From positions 124,001 to 188,000 of the forward strand of contig JBCDFV010000001.1 in NCBI GenBank assembly GCA_039177555.1: 64,000 bases of DNA. Reading direction: 5' to 3'. Source of the DNA: JANQGH01 sp039177555. Its GTDB lineage: Bacteria; Pseudomonadota; Alphaproteobacteria; DSM-16000; Inquilinaceae. A program made the translations under genes and the position numbers. Numbering within the stretch: position 1 is the first letter of the stretch; each line of letters begins with the position of its first letter. This document shows, one piece after another, positions 55,367-64,000 of this stretch. The notes under the pieces are model-generated. The model did no database searches. It saw only the letters and a program-made list of their open reading frames with translations, and had not been told where the DNA came from.

Positions 55367-56367
55367 TCCTCGTCCCTGAGAGCGGCGGCGGCGTCATGGA
55401 TCTGCTGCCCAAGATCGCCTGAGTCCGCCAAGTAGGCCTCGATGACCGGCCCGGCCGAGGCGCGCCAGGCCACCATCTCCGCCTCCGTGGGCGTGTAGAT
55501 CTCTATGCCGTTCGCGGCCGCCGCCTCGTATGCGCCGGCCTCGATACGCGCGATTTCGTCGCGGACGGCGATCTCGGCGTGTCTCGCCGCCGTCATGATG
55601 ATATCGCGGTGGTGCTGCGGCAGGTCTTCCCAAAAGTCCTCGTTGATCACGACCAGGAACTCCACCAGCGCGTAGTTCGTTGCGGTGACCGTATCCATGA
55701 CGTCCCAAAGGCTGCGCGATTGGACGCCGGCAATGCCGGTCATGCCGATATCCACGGTGCCGCGCTGATAGGCCAGAAACTGCTCCGACCCCGAGATCAA
55801 GCTGGGGGCGCCCCCCATCGATTCGATCCAGTTGCCCACCGTGCGACCGAAGACCCGCACGCGCCGTCCCGCCACGTCGTCGGGGCTGGCGATTGGCGCG
55901 CCGTTCGACACGAAGACGGAGCCGCCATAGGCCTGCCACCACAGCACGCGGGCGCCGGTGGTCAGAATCGCGTCGTCGATCAATTGGCGCACGGGGCTAT
56001 CGGGATCGGTCGCGGCACGCGCCAGCGCCTCGGTATCGAACATGAACGGGATGTAGAAGATATCGACGGCCGGAATGTCACCGACATAGCGGGTCAGCGA
56101 GACCACGCCCATGTCGATCGCGCCCGAGCCGACCGCCTGCGGTACCTCCGCATCGCGATAGAGTTGGGCGGAATCGAAGATCTGAACCTCGATCCCGCCG
56201 TCGGATGCCGCCTCGACCTCGTCCTTGAACATCAGCAGGTTTTGGCCGAGATGGCTGGCCATCGGCAGCTGTAGGGTGATGCGCAGGACCGTCTCCTGGG
56301 CCGACGCTGAAACGGCGACCGTCAGAAGCACCAAGATCGAGATCGCGAAAGACCGCAAGACCAGCAT
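55363..56367 (-). CDS. TRAP transporter solute-binding protein DctP
   Basis: A 334-residue periplasmic binding protein. A Sec signal ends near SASAQET (residue 24). LRITLQLPMASHLGQNLLMFKDEVEAASDGGIEVQIFDSAQLYRD and PQAVGSGAIDMGVVSLTRYVG are typical, and RRVRVFGRTVGNWIESMGGAP holds the Arg that binds the carboxylate of the solute. It probably serves the DctQM pair on the same strand at 50.6-52.4 kb, from which two opposite-strand genes separate it. The hypothetical gene 57 bases upstream may be cotranscribed. Confidence 0.93.
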   Translation of the reverse strand: MLVLRSFAISILVLLTVAVSASAQETVLRITLQLPMASHLGQNLLMFKDEVEAASDGGIEVQIFDSAQLYRDAEVPQAVGSGAIDMGVVSLTRYVGDIPAVDIFYIPFMFDTEALARAATDPDSPVRQLIDDAILTTGARVLWWQAYGGSVFVSNGAPIASPDDVAGRRVRVFGRTVGNWIESMGGAPSLISGSEQFLAYQRGTVDIGMTGIAGVQSRSLWDVMDTVTATNYALVEFLVVINEDFWEDLPQHHRDIIMTAARHAEIAVRDEIARIEAGAYEAAAANGIEIYTPTEAEMVAWRASAGPVIEAYLADSGDLGQQIHDAAAALRDED

Positions 56368-56424
56368 CAGAGCCCACCATATCCAGTGCTCACTATGGGC
56401 TGGCGGTTTGCCACAGGCGGACGG

Positions 56425-57597
56425 CTATTGCACCCCCAAGAACGACAGATCGCGCATCATGTAGCCGGTCATGAGGGCGTGATGAGCGAGGTTCCGCAGG
56501 GCCACGTCCGTTTCGTCGATAGGGCTTTCAATGGCTAAGACCAGTGCGGCCGGACTGTCGCCGACGACATAGGTTTCCGCCGTGCCTCCGGTCAGTTCAG
56601 CAAATGTTTCATCAGTCATGTTCGACCGCCGCCCTTGCCAAGCGTCGAGAAGTAGCAGAGCCGCCGCCTCGGCAGTTGCACGATCGGGATACACAAGGGC
56701 CACCACCGTGTAGTCCGTTTCACCGGTTGAGAGGTCGGCCAGAACACCGAGTTGCCATGGCGGCAGACCAACATCGGCAAGCTCCGCCACATCATCGCCG
56801 GCAATCACACTGGCTGTCGGATCGAACGCCGGCCACGCTACGGGCCAAAGCATGGCCTGAACCAGCGAGGCGTCACCCCACCGCTGATCGTCGAAAACCT
56901 CAAGAAGGATCTCGACAGCGGGCAGGTCCGCCAGAGTTACCCCGGTCCATTCGGCCACCGCCTCGACCGGGGCCCAGGCCGGCGCGTAAAGCAGCACCGA
57001 ACCGTCGGACGCAATCCTCGCCGAGCGGCCAAGTTGACCGCCGAACGGGTTGGCTGGATCGCGCGCATCGAGGTCGATCGCCATGTCCTCGCCGCGGCCA
57101 AGGGCGGACCAGGCGCCCAACTGCCTCGCCTCGTAGCCGCTGTCCGTCAAGGTGTGCTTCGCCGCAATCAGATCCTGGGCGGCAGCCAACTGCAGGACGA
57201 CGATCTGGGCTGGAAGCTGGTAGAGATGCAACATCGCGGAGATGCGGTCTGGACCGAAGCCCACCCGGCTTTCCCACTCGCCGCGCAGACCCGCAAGCAC
57301 AGCCTCGCCGACGTCACCGCCCAGACCATAAAGACGGCGATAGGCTCGCGCCAAAGGCTGACCGCTAAGCAGATCCTGAGCCAGCGCGGCGGGCGATCGC
57401 GTCACCGCCCGCTGAGCAGCGGCTATGTCGTGGAAGTATATCTCAAGCGATGGGCTCGGCGTCAAAACGGTCGCCGGCAGGTACGCCATCAATCCGGCAA
57501 TCTGATCTGTTCTGGCTTGGGCAGCAGCCGCGCTGGACCACAACAGCATCAAGAGCGCCAAGATAACGGCACGCGGTCGTATCGTCGCCCGCCGCAT
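56425..57597 (-). CDS. Exported protein of unknown function
   Basis: A 390-residue protein with a clear signal peptide (VILALLMLLWSSAAAAQA, cut near residue 27). The rest is acidic and globular with many Ala and Leu; no family motif is recognised. Stretches such as LPAQIVVLQLAAAQDL and TDYTVVALVYPDRATAEAAALLLLDAW suggest alternating strands and helices of two ferredoxin-like halves. Two cysteines are absent from the mature part, so no disulfides. It lies 57 bases upstream of dctP on the same strand and may be its cotranscribed partner, for instance a periplasmic accessory protein. Function unknown. Confidence 0.65.
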   Translation of the reverse strand: MRRATIRPRAVILALLMLLWSSAAAAQARTDQIAGLMAYLPATVLTPSPSLEIYFHDIAAAQRAVTRSPAALAQDLLSGQPLARAYRRLYGLGGDVGEAVLAGLRGEWESRVGFGPDRISAMLHLYQLPAQIVVLQLAAAQDLIAAKHTLTDSGYEARQLGAWSALGRGEDMAIDLDARDPANPFGGQLGRSARIASDGSVLLYAPAWAPVEAVAEWTGVTLADLPAVEILLEVFDDQRWGDASLVQAMLWPVAWPAFDPTASVIAGDDVAELADVGLPPWQLGVLADLSTGETDYTVVALVYPDRATAEAAALLLLDAWQGRRSNMTDETFAELTGGTAETYVVGDSPAALVLAIESPIDETDVALRNLAHHALMTGYMMRDLSFLGVQ

Positions 57598-57681
57598 CTA
57601 AGTCACTAACCAAGTCGCGCAGTGCACGGTCGCGCACGTCCCTTGCACGGGCAACTCTGGCGGTGGCGCCGCAAACGGACG

Positions 57682-58335
57682 CTACTCGGCCGAAGCCGGC
57701 GTCGTTTCGCTACCTTCTTCCGCGGCAACCGACCGGCGCGGACGACCGCGACGACGACGAGGCTTTTCCTCAGGCTCCGCCTCCGGCTCTGCGCTGGCTT
57801 CTGCGGCGGCCTCCGGGGGGGCAGCCTCCGCATCGGGCGCCGGTGCCTGCTTCGGAGCCGGCTGCGGCTCCTCGCGCGGGTCGTGGCCGAAATCCGCCAC
57901 CGGCTGTTCGCGCGGGTCGGCGGGCTGGCCGTCGAAACCGGCCCCGTTGCCCGCCCTGCGCTCGCCGGATCCGTCATGCGCCGGATGGGCGCGACCATTC
58001 GGCTGCTGGGTCGGCTGCTGGGGCGGACTGGCCGCCGCCCGCTGTTCGCGCGCCTGTTCAGCCTGAAGCTGGGCCTGAACGATCGCCTCGTTCATCTGGT
58101 TGATCACGCGCTGATAGTGTTCAGCATGCTGCAGATAATTCTCGGCCATGATCGGATCGCCGGACGACATCGCGTCCCTGGCTAAGGCCTGATACTTCTC
58201 CAAAACCTGCGACGCGTTGCCACGAATCCTGGTATCGGGACCGTTGCTGTCGAACGTCTGGTTCCGGTTCGGCGTATTGGAACGGCGGTTGTTGGAACGG
58301 CCTCTGGAACGCCGGTTGTTCTGACCCTGTCTCAT
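57682..58335 (-). CDS. DUF4167 domain-containing protein
   Basis: A 217-residue protein starting at ATG 58335; the frame upstream is not family-like. The N-terminus is very basic and Asn/Arg-rich (QNNRRSRGRSNNRRSNTPNR), then DUF4167 proper: DTRIRGNASQVLEKYQALARDAMSSGDPIMAENYLQHAEHYQRVI. The rest is low-complexity, with Pro, Ala and Glu, ending in a basic AT-hook-like stretch (PRRRRGRPRRSV). The family is alphaproteobacterial and may bind RNA or DNA, though no role is known. It usually follows prmC, as here, 268 bases downstream of it. Confidence 0.87.
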   Translation of the reverse strand: MRQGQNNRRSRGRSNNRRSNTPNRNQTFDSNGPDTRIRGNASQVLEKYQALARDAMSSGDPIMAENYLQHAEHYQRVINQMNEAIVQAQLQAEQAREQRAAASPPQQPTQQPNGRAHPAHDGSGERRAGNGAGFDGQPADPREQPVADFGHDPREEPQPAPKQAPAPDAEAAPPEAAAEASAEPEAEPEEKPRRRRGRPRRSVAAEEGSETTPASAE

Positions 58336-58603
58336 ATGCCTCTTGTCGCGTTGTCGCTTGCAAGTCTCTGATGAGGTATCACTGCCGAGGTCCTGGTGAC
58401 GAACCCAATGACGTATCGCCAAGCCGGGCGCACTGCCAAGTAGATCATCCAACCGTCGCCGCTGTCCGACAACAGGTCCCTAGAACGCTCAAGTCGATTC
58501 GACATGATCGAATCGGCGCGCTGCGACAATACCTGTGGGCAACCGTCGCAACCACAAGGCGGACCCTAGCGCAACTGGCACCGCCGACAAACAGATTTTT
58601 GAC

Positions 58604-59467
58604 TTATTTCCCCGGGTTTCGGGGCTTTAGCACCAATACCCGATCGATTGCCGCTAAATCGGAGCGTGTTTCGACGGTTTCAAGCCCTTGCACGGCCATC
58701 AAGGCCGAAACGGCCCCGGCCTGACCGGCACCGATCTCCAGCGCGGCAACGCCGTTTTGCGCCAGCAAAGGCCCGATACGGCCGGCCAGAGCCCTGTACG
58801 CGTCCAGACCGTCCGCCCCGGCAAACAGGGCGAGAGCGGGGTCATGGTCCCTCACCTCCGGCATAAGCGCGGCACGCTCGCCATCGGACACGTAAGGCGG
58901 ATTGCAAACAACCATGTCGAAACGCGCCTCGACCGCGTCGGCCCAGTTGCCAGCCATGAAGCAGGCACGATCGAGGAGACCGAACGACCGTGCATTGGCG
59001 CACGCGACCGCCGCCGCGCCCTCCGCAAGATCGACGCCGAGGCCCCACGCGTTCGGGCGTTCGGCCAACAGCGCCAGCAGAAGACACCCCGTGCCCGTTC
59101 CCAGGTCGAGCAGCCGGTAGCGACCATCGGTTTCCGGCAGATGGTCAAGCGCGGCGGCAACAAGCGTCTCGCTATCGGGCCTTGGGTCCAACGTATCGGG
59201 GCCGAGTGCGAAGGCGAGGCTCCAAAACTCCCGCTGGCCGAGGATGCGTGCGACCGGCTCGCGGTTCAAACGGCGCGCCACCATCTGCGCCAGACGGGCG
59301 GTTTGATCTGCGTCCAACACATGGTCGCGCGCGGCGAGAACCCCGCCGCGATCGAGCCCCGTGGCTGCCTCGACCAGCAGGCGGGCATCGACGGCGCCAT
59401 CGTCTATGCCGGCCGCCAAAAGCCGGCTTCTGGTGGTCGTGAGCGCATCGCCAATCGTGGCGATCAC
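58604..59467 (-). CDS. prmC: Peptide chain release factor N5-glutamine methyltransferase
   Basis: A 287-residue SAM-dependent enzyme that methylates the GGQ glutamine of release factors. [26 protein letters not shown] and the catalytic NPPY motif ([14 protein letters not shown]) near residue 185 are in place. The start overlaps the stop of prfA by 4 bases, its classic partner and substrate gene, so both are coupled. Confidence 0.96.
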   Translation of the reverse strand: MIATIGDALTTTRSRLLAAGIDDGAVDARLLVEAATGLDRGGVLAARDHVLDADQTARLAQMVARRLNREPVARILGQREFWSLAFALGPDTLDPRPDSETLVAAALDHLPETDGRYRLLDLGTGTGCLLLALLAERPNAWGLGVDLAEGAAAVACANARSFGLLDRACFMAGNWADAVEARFDMVVCNPPYVSDGERAALMPEVRDHDPALALFAGADGLDAYRALAGRIGPLLAQNGVAALEIGAGQAGAVSALMAVQGLETVETRSDLAAIDRVLVLKPRNPGK

Positions 59468-60534
59468 GCGATCTCCGCCAGCCGGGCCGCCTCGTCCTCG
59501 GCGATCAGGGCGTCGATGATCTCGTCCAGCGCCTCGCCATTGATGATCTTGTCGATCTTGTAAAGGGTCAGATTGATCCGATGGTCGGTCACCCGTCCTT
59601 GCGGGAAGTTGTAGGTGCGGATGCGTTCGGACCGGTCGCCGGAACCGACCTGGCTGCGCCGGTCGGCGGCGCGTTCGGCGGCCAGGCTGGCCCGCTCCGC
59701 CTCATACAGGCGCGAGCGCAGGATCTTCATCGCCTTGGCCTTGTTCTTGTGCTGGGACTTTTCATCCTGCTGCGAGACGACGATGCCCGTCGGCAGGTGT
59801 GTGATCCGAACGGCGCTTTCGGTGCGGTTGACATGCTGGCCGCCGGCACCGGAGGCGCGGAACACGTCGATGCGCAGATCCTTGTCGTCGATCTGGATGT
59901 CGACGTCTTCCGCCTCGGGCAGCACGGCGACGGTCGCGGCCGAGGTATGGATGCGCCCCTGGGCCTCCGTCTCCGGCACCCGCTGCACCCGATGAACACC
60001 GCTTTCGAACTTCAGCCGGGCAAAAACGTTGCGGCCGGTCACGCTGGCGACCGCCTCCTTGTATCCGCCGGTATCGGTCTCGGCGAGTTCCATGATCTCG
60101 AACTTCCAGCCGTGCAGGGCGGCAAAGCGTTGATACATCCCGAACAGGTCGGCGGCGAACAGGGCCGCCTCGTCCCCGCCCGTGCCGGCGCGGATCTCCA
60201 GGATGGCGTTCTTCTCGTCCGCCTCATCCTTCGGCAGCAGCGCCAGTTGCAACTGGCGCTCCATATCCGGCAGGCCCTGCTTCAACTCGCGGGCCTCGGC
60301 CTCGGCCAAAGCGCGCATTTCCGGGTCGGCCTCGGCGGCCACCATGGCCTCCAGATCGGCCAGTTCGCTGCGGGCCGATTTAACCGCCTCGATGCGTTCA
60401 GCCACGGGTTCTAGTTCCGCGTATTCCTTGGAATAGGCGGTGTAGTCGTCCGGCGACAGGGTACCCTCGGCCATCAGCGCGCGAAGCTCCGCCACCCGGC
60501 CGAGGACCTTGTCGAAATTCTCGTCCAGGCTCAC
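59464..60534 (-). CDS. prfA: Peptide chain release factor 1
   Basis: A 356-residue release factor recognising UAA and UAG stops. The codon-recognition region and the catalytic [21 protein letters not shown] with GGQ near residue 230 are conserved, as is [19 protein letters not shown] at the end. The PxT-type anticodon tripeptide region lies near residue 185-190. It is upstream of prmC in the usual arrangement. RF1 reads UAA, so the in-frame TAA codons in this window would be expected to terminate. Confidence 0.97.
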   Translation of the reverse strand: MSLDENFDKVLGRVAELRALMAEGTLSPDDYTAYSKEYAELEPVAERIEAVKSARSELADLEAMVAAEADPEMRALAEAEARELKQGLPDMERQLQLALLPKDEADEKNAILEIRAGTGGDEAALFAADLFGMYQRFAALHGWKFEIMELAETDTGGYKEAVASVTGRNVFARLKFESGVHRVQRVPETEAQGRIHTSAATVAVLPEAEDVDIQIDDKDLRIDVFRASGAGGQHVNRTESAVRITHLPTGIVVSQQDEKSQHKNKAKAMKILRSRLYEAERASLAAERAADRRSQVGSGDRSERIRTYNFPQGRVTDHRINLTLYKIDKIINGEALDEIIDALIAEDEAARLAEIA

Positions 60535-60656
60535 GGGCGCGGCACTCGCTTGGTCTCGTACAACTTCATGGTGGGTGACGGGCTTTTAGTGCATCCGCCG
60601 CCGGCCCGCAACGGCGGCGCCCGCAGCCATGCGCCACAGACTAGCTGAAAAACCAG

Positions 60657-61814
60657 CTATTCGGCTGCCGGCCGCATGGCGGTGGACTTTTCGGCCTCTT
60701 CGATCTCGGCCACCTTTTCCGCCGCTTCAATTTCGGCCGCCTTTTCCTCGACCATGGCGACGAGGTGGTCGACGACCGACTTATCTTTCAGGCGATGGTT
60801 CGGCACGCCGGCGACATAGACCTGATGGGTGCCCTTCCCGCCGCCGGTGAAGCCGATATCGGTCATCAGCGCCTCACCCGGCCCGTTCACAACACAGCCG
60901 ATGACCGACAGCGTGATCGGCGTCGTGATGTGTGCCAGCCGGTCTTCCAGTTCGCGCACCGTGTTAATCACGTCGAACTGTTGGCGCGCGCAAGACGGGC
61001 AGGAGATGACGGTGACGCCCCGATGCCGCAAACCCAGCGACTTCAGAATCTCGTAGCCGACCTTGACCTCTTCCACCGGATCGGCGGACAGGCTGACCCG
61101 GATCGTGTCGCCGATGCCGGACCACAGCAGCATACCAAGGCCGACCGAACTCTTCACCGTGCCGGCCAGCATCCCGCCGGCCTCGGTGATGCCCAGGTGC
61201 AGCGGATAGTCGCAGGCGTCGGCCAGTTGCTGATAGGCCGCGACCGCTAGGAAGGGGTCGGAGGCCTTGCAGCTGATCTTGAACTCGTGGAAGTCGTGAT
61301 CTTCCAAGATCCGAATATGGTTCAGCGCGCTTTCCAGCATCGCCTCGGGGCACGGCTCGCCGTACTTCTCCAGCAGATCCCGCTCCAGCGAGCCGGCATT
61401 CACGCCGATGCGGATGGAACAGCCATTGTCCTTGGCGGCCCGCACGACCTCCGCCACCCGTTCGCGCGAACCGATATTGCCGGGGTTGATCCGCAGACAG
61501 GCGGCACCGTTTTGCGCAGCCTCGATACCCCGTTGGTAGTGAAAATGGATGTCGGCGACGATCGGCACGTCGACCTCCGGCACGATCTCGCGCAAGGCGG
61601 CGCTGGACGCCTCGTCCGGGCAGGAGACGCGCACGATGTCGGCGCCGGCCTCGACCACCTCGTTGATTTGCGCGATCGTCGCCGGCACGTCGGACGTGAT
61701 GGTGTTCGTCATCGTCTGAACCGTGATCGGCGCGTCGCCGCCAACCGGCACCCGGCCGACATGGATCTGGCGGCTTGTCCGGCGGTATATGTCGCGATAA
61801 GGGCGCAGACTCAT
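60657..61814 (-). CDS. ispG: 4-hydroxy-3-methylbut-2-en-1-yl diphosphate synthase (flavodoxin)
   Basis: A 385-residue iron-sulfur enzyme of the MEP isoprenoid pathway. Early motifs are [15 protein letters not shown] and [18 protein letters not shown]; the 4Fe-4S cysteines lie in [13 protein letters not shown] near residue 275 and [10 protein letters not shown] near 311. The C-terminus carries an extra Glu/Ala/Lys-rich tail ([21 protein letters not shown]) not part of the core. The gene is downstream of the RodZ-like gene and upstream of prfA, with 74 and 122 bases between. Confidence 0.96.
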   Translation of the reverse strand: MSLRPYRDIYRRTSRQIHVGRVPVGGDAPITVQTMTNTITSDVPATIAQINEVVEAGADIVRVSCPDEASSAALREIVPEVDVPIVADIHFHYQRGIEAAQNGAACLRINPGNIGSRERVAEVVRAAKDNGCSIRIGVNAGSLERDLLEKYGEPCPEAMLESALNHIRILEDHDFHEFKISCKASDPFLAVAAYQQLADACDYPLHLGITEAGGMLAGTVKSSVGLGMLLWSGIGDTIRVSLSADPVEEVKVGYEILKSLGLRHRGVTVISCPSCARQQFDVINTVRELEDRLAHITTPITLSVIGCVVNGPGEALMTDIGFTGGGKGTHQVYVAGVPNHRLKDKSVVDHLVAMVEEKAAEIEAAEKVAEIEEAEKSTAMRPAAE

Positions 61815-61888
61815 GACTCTATGCTCCTGGCCCTAGGCCAGCGTTTCGCTCAATAGTCCAACGGGTTGCCGATGGAATCGGCCGTGCA

Positions 61889-63082
61889 TCACTGAGATAT
61901 GACCGCACGGCCCTCGCGCAACAAGTCCGGGTCGAGACTTATGTTGCGAATGACCTCGCCCTGTTGCCCGAGCGAAGGCACGGCCGCACCGTCGACCAGA
62001 ACCTCTAGGCCGCCGGCGTTGCCGGTGAACAGGGTCAGGCCGGGCTCGTCGGGCACCTGATAGCTGTCCCCCGGGGTCATGACGCGGGTCATGATCATGT
62101 CGCCGCCGGCATCCCTGACCAGCACCCAACTGTCCGTGGTCGCGCGCATTTCGATCCGGTTGCCAGCGGTTGCTGGCTGGGCTGCTTCGGGCGTCACCGG
62201 CGGCTCCGGTGGCGGCGCGAGCGCTTCGGCCTCATCGGCCGGGGTTTCGGGCCCCGCCGAGATCAGCAATCCCAGCGCCTCGCTCTCGGATTGATCCAAC
62301 GGCGCCGCGCCAACCGAGTCCCCCGCGAGGAACTGTTCAGCCTCGTCGCCGGACGCATCCGCGACCGGCTGATCGATCGCTTCGGGCTCGGCCTCGCCCG
62401 GCGCGACGTCGGGGATGATCGCCTCTTCGATGTTTGCCGCCTCCGCAGCAGGCAGGTCGGGCAACGGAGACGAGATTTCCGTCGGTTCGGACGTTTCTTC
62501 GGCCGTGGCTAGATCGACCGCCAAAGGTTCCGGCGCCTCCGTATCCGCCGGCGGCGGCTCTTCCTCCAACAGCGTGGCGAGCCGATCGGGAACCGGTGCC
62601 ACGACCGCCACCTCCTGGCTGTCCTCGCTGGACAGATAGTACCAGCCGCCATAGGCCGCGGCCGCCAACACGATCGCAACCAGCCCGATGGCGACGCCCG
62701 AGACGCGCGATGTCGGCGGCGGTGCCGGGAAAACCAGGTTCTGCCGCTGGGTCAGCGCCGACTGTTCGTTCTTGAAGCGCCGAATAAGCTCGTCGGCATC
62801 CAGGTTGAGGTAGAGCGCGTAGGTCCGGATGAACCCGATCGCATAGACGGAGCCCGGCAGATCTTCGAAACGCCCATCCTCGATGGCTTGCATGTAGGAG
62901 AAACGAATGCGAAGATTTTGAGATACTTCCCAAAGAGTTAGGCCAATTTCTTCGCGCGCCGCCTTGAGAATGGAGGAAACGGTTTGAGGGGCGGCACCCA
63001 CCGACTCGTCACTGTCGTTCGCCGACGGCGGAAGGCCGGTTGGATCGACGATATGAAAGGGTCTGCGTCTGCTCTGTGCCAT
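61889..63082 (-). CDS. RodZ-like helix-turn-helix membrane protein (DUF4115)
   Basis: A 397-residue protein. An N-terminal Xre-type helix-turn-helix (VSSILKAAREEIGLTLWEVSQNLRIRFSYMQAIEDGRFEDLPGSVYAIGFIRTYA) is at residue 35-90, a single membrane helix (GVAIGLVAIVLAAAAYGGWYYL) near 145, then a long acidic Pro/Glu/Ala linker and a C-terminal DUF4115 beta domain (MRATTDSWVLVRDAGGDMIMTRVM). RodZ links MreB to the wall-making machinery and sets cell shape; the layout is the same, but membership rests on domain order only. The acidic linker is longer than in E. coli RodZ. Confidence 0.87.
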   Translation of the reverse strand: MAQSRRRPFHIVDPTGLPPSANDSDESVGAAPQTVSSILKAAREEIGLTLWEVSQNLRIRFSYMQAIEDGRFEDLPGSVYAIGFIRTYALYLNLDADELIRRFKNEQSALTQRQNLVFPAPPPTSRVSGVAIGLVAIVLAAAAYGGWYYLSSEDSQEVAVVAPVPDRLATLLEEEPPPADTEAPEPLAVDLATAEETSEPTEISSPLPDLPAAEAANIEEAIIPDVAPGEAEPEAIDQPVADASGDEAEQFLAGDSVGAAPLDQSESEALGLLISAGPETPADEAEALAPPPEPPVTPEAAQPATAGNRIEMRATTDSWVLVRDAGGDMIMTRVMTPGDSYQVPDEPGLTLFTGNAGGLEVLVDGAAVPSLGQQGEVIRNISLDPDLLREGRAVISQ

Positions 63083-63295
63083 GCCAACAATGCCGCAGGT
63101 TTCTGCCGAGGGGGGTACTCAACACCGTCCCCGGTACGTATCTGGCGCGGTCGCGGCGGTTGACCAGTCCGTCCCGGACGTTCGTTTTGCGGTCGAGACC
63201 GGTTCTCCGCGAGCCCCGTTCATGATTATCATTGATGGCGCCACGCTTAAAGCCCCTCGGTACCTCAAAAGGGCCCTATTTGAACGTCTCCACCG

Positions 63296-64000
63296 CTACG
63301 TGATCAAACCATGGTCGCGGGCGTACGCGCGCAGATCGGTCCGCACGCTCGCGCTGTCACGACGACGCAGCGTACGCACGAAGTCGGCAAGGGCGTCGAC
63401 CTCGACACCGAGGATCATGGCTTTCACCGGCCCCACCGAGGTTGCCGCCATCGACAGCGACCGATAGCCCAATCCGATCAGCGCCATGGCTTCCAGCGGC
63501 CGCCCGGCCATTTCGCCGCAGACGCTGATCGGCTTGCCCGCCCTCTCGGCCTTGGCGGCCAGGTCGCCGAGAATGTTGAGGAAAGCCGGCGACAAGGTGT
63601 CGTAGCGATTGGCCAGCTTGGGATCGCCGCGATCCGCCGCGAACATGTACTGCAGCAGATCATTGGTGCCGACCGCCAGAAAATCCGCACGCGACAGCAA
63701 GGCATCGAGTTGCCAGAAGACCGCCGGAACCTCGACCATCGCGCCGATCTGCAGGTCGCTGGGCGCGACGTAGCCCTGATCCAGCGCCCGGGCAAGCTCG
63801 CGGTCCATCAGGCGGCGCACGGCATCGAACTCCGCCGCCTGGGCGACCATTGGGAACATGACGCGCAGCGGCCTGCCCTCTGCCGCCCGGATCAGCGCGC
63901 GCAACTGCTTCAGCAACATCGCCGGCCGGTCCAGGCCCATGCGGATGGCGCGCCACCCAAGCGCCGGGTTCTGTTCGGTCTCCGCCGCGAAATAGGGCAG
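63296..64000 (-). CDS. ptsP: Phosphoenolpyruvate--protein phosphotransferase PtsP, C-terminal part
   Basis: The frame is open from the right edge (first residues PYFAAETEQNPALGWRAIR) to TAG at 63296, giving about 234 residues. This is the PEP-binding barrel of enzyme I: GWRAIR, RVMFPMVAQAAEF, DLQIGAMVEVPAVFW, VGTNDLLQYMFAADRGDPKLANRYD, and the catalytic cysteine region ISVCGEMAGRP. The segment before it, outside the window, should hold GAF and PEP-utilising domains if it is the nitrogen type PtsP. The name PtsP is by common alphaproteobacterial gene order next to prfA; a PtsI form is possible. Confidence 0.88.
   Translation of the reverse strand: MPYFAAETEQNPALGWRAIRMGLDRPAMLLKQLRALIRAAEGRPLRVMFPMVAQAAEFDAVRRLMDRELARALDQGYVAPSDLQIGAMVEVPAVFWQLDALLSRADFLAVGTNDLLQYMFAADRGDPKLANRYDTLSPAFLNILGDLAAKAERAGKPISVCGEMAGRPLEAMALIGLGYRSLSMAATSVGPVKAMILGVEVDALADFVRTLRRRDSASVRTDLRAYARDHGLIT

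Overview
The window reads as chromosome of a GC-rich alphaproteobacterium, most like the Rhodospirillales/Kiloniellales kind. Pointers are the gene orders lgt-midA-pgeF-prs-rplY-pth-ychF and uvrC-pgsA-mobB-moeA-moaD-moaE, a MarR / OmpR-type regulator / histidine kinase trio resembling PetP-PetR, a DUF4167 protein, UbiK, a phasin, and a GN-type sortase with its single VIT/VWA target. No phage, insertion sequence, CRISPR array, tRNA or rRNA was found. The density is about one gene per kb, with many 4-base ATGA start/stop overlaps. The taxonomic placement is inference.

Layout. 1-6.7 kb (minus strand): a GNAT acetyltransferase cut by the left edge, a polysaccharide-deacetylase-like protein, and an NMT1-type ABC importer with an M20 amidohydrolase, probably for an N-carbamoyl or pyrimidine-type compound; a 26-bp palindrome lies in its promoter region. 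6.7-7.2 kb: a plus-strand stretch of stem-loops ending in a strong terminator, probably a small RNA. 7.2-13 kb: fba, msrP, a MaoC hydratase, dps, a PanE-type reductase and aspC. 13.3-17.5 kb: sortase target and sortase, then a MoaD-like protein with a six-Asp-box propeller. 17.6-27.8 kb: uvrB, a Ca2+/cation antiporter, a FolM/PTR1-type reductase, uvrC (interrupted), pgsA, DUF2062 and molybdenum cofactor genes. 27.8-31.6 kb: ilvE divergent from the PetP/PetR/kinase regulators. 31.6-35.8 kb (minus): csaA, phasin, TetR, ybaK, proC, YbjN, ubiK. 35.9-46.1 kb (plus): hldD, lgt, midA, pgeF, prs, SnoaL, rplY, pth, ychF, the two aconitase-X subunits and a dienelactone hydrolase. 46.2-57.6 kb: clpB, DUF547, MOSC, and a TRAP transporter whose solute-binding gene is separated from its membrane genes by two opposite-strand genes. 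57.7-64 kb (minus): DUF4167, prmC, prfA, ispG, a RodZ-like protein and the C-terminal part of ptsP.

The most unusual item is at 52,667-55,366: one protein joins a membrane domain resembling a sodium:solute symporter, through a Gly/Asn-rich linker, to a hotdog thioesterase resembling the enediyne CalE7 type, and is followed by a FabI-like enoyl reductase. Second, uvrC and an ABC permease gene each carry a single in-frame TAA while the rest of the frame stays open; TAA ends other genes here, so this points to nonsense mutations or sequence errors rather than a changed code. The MoaD-like/propeller pair, the candidate small RNA and several operator-like palindromes also deserve attention.
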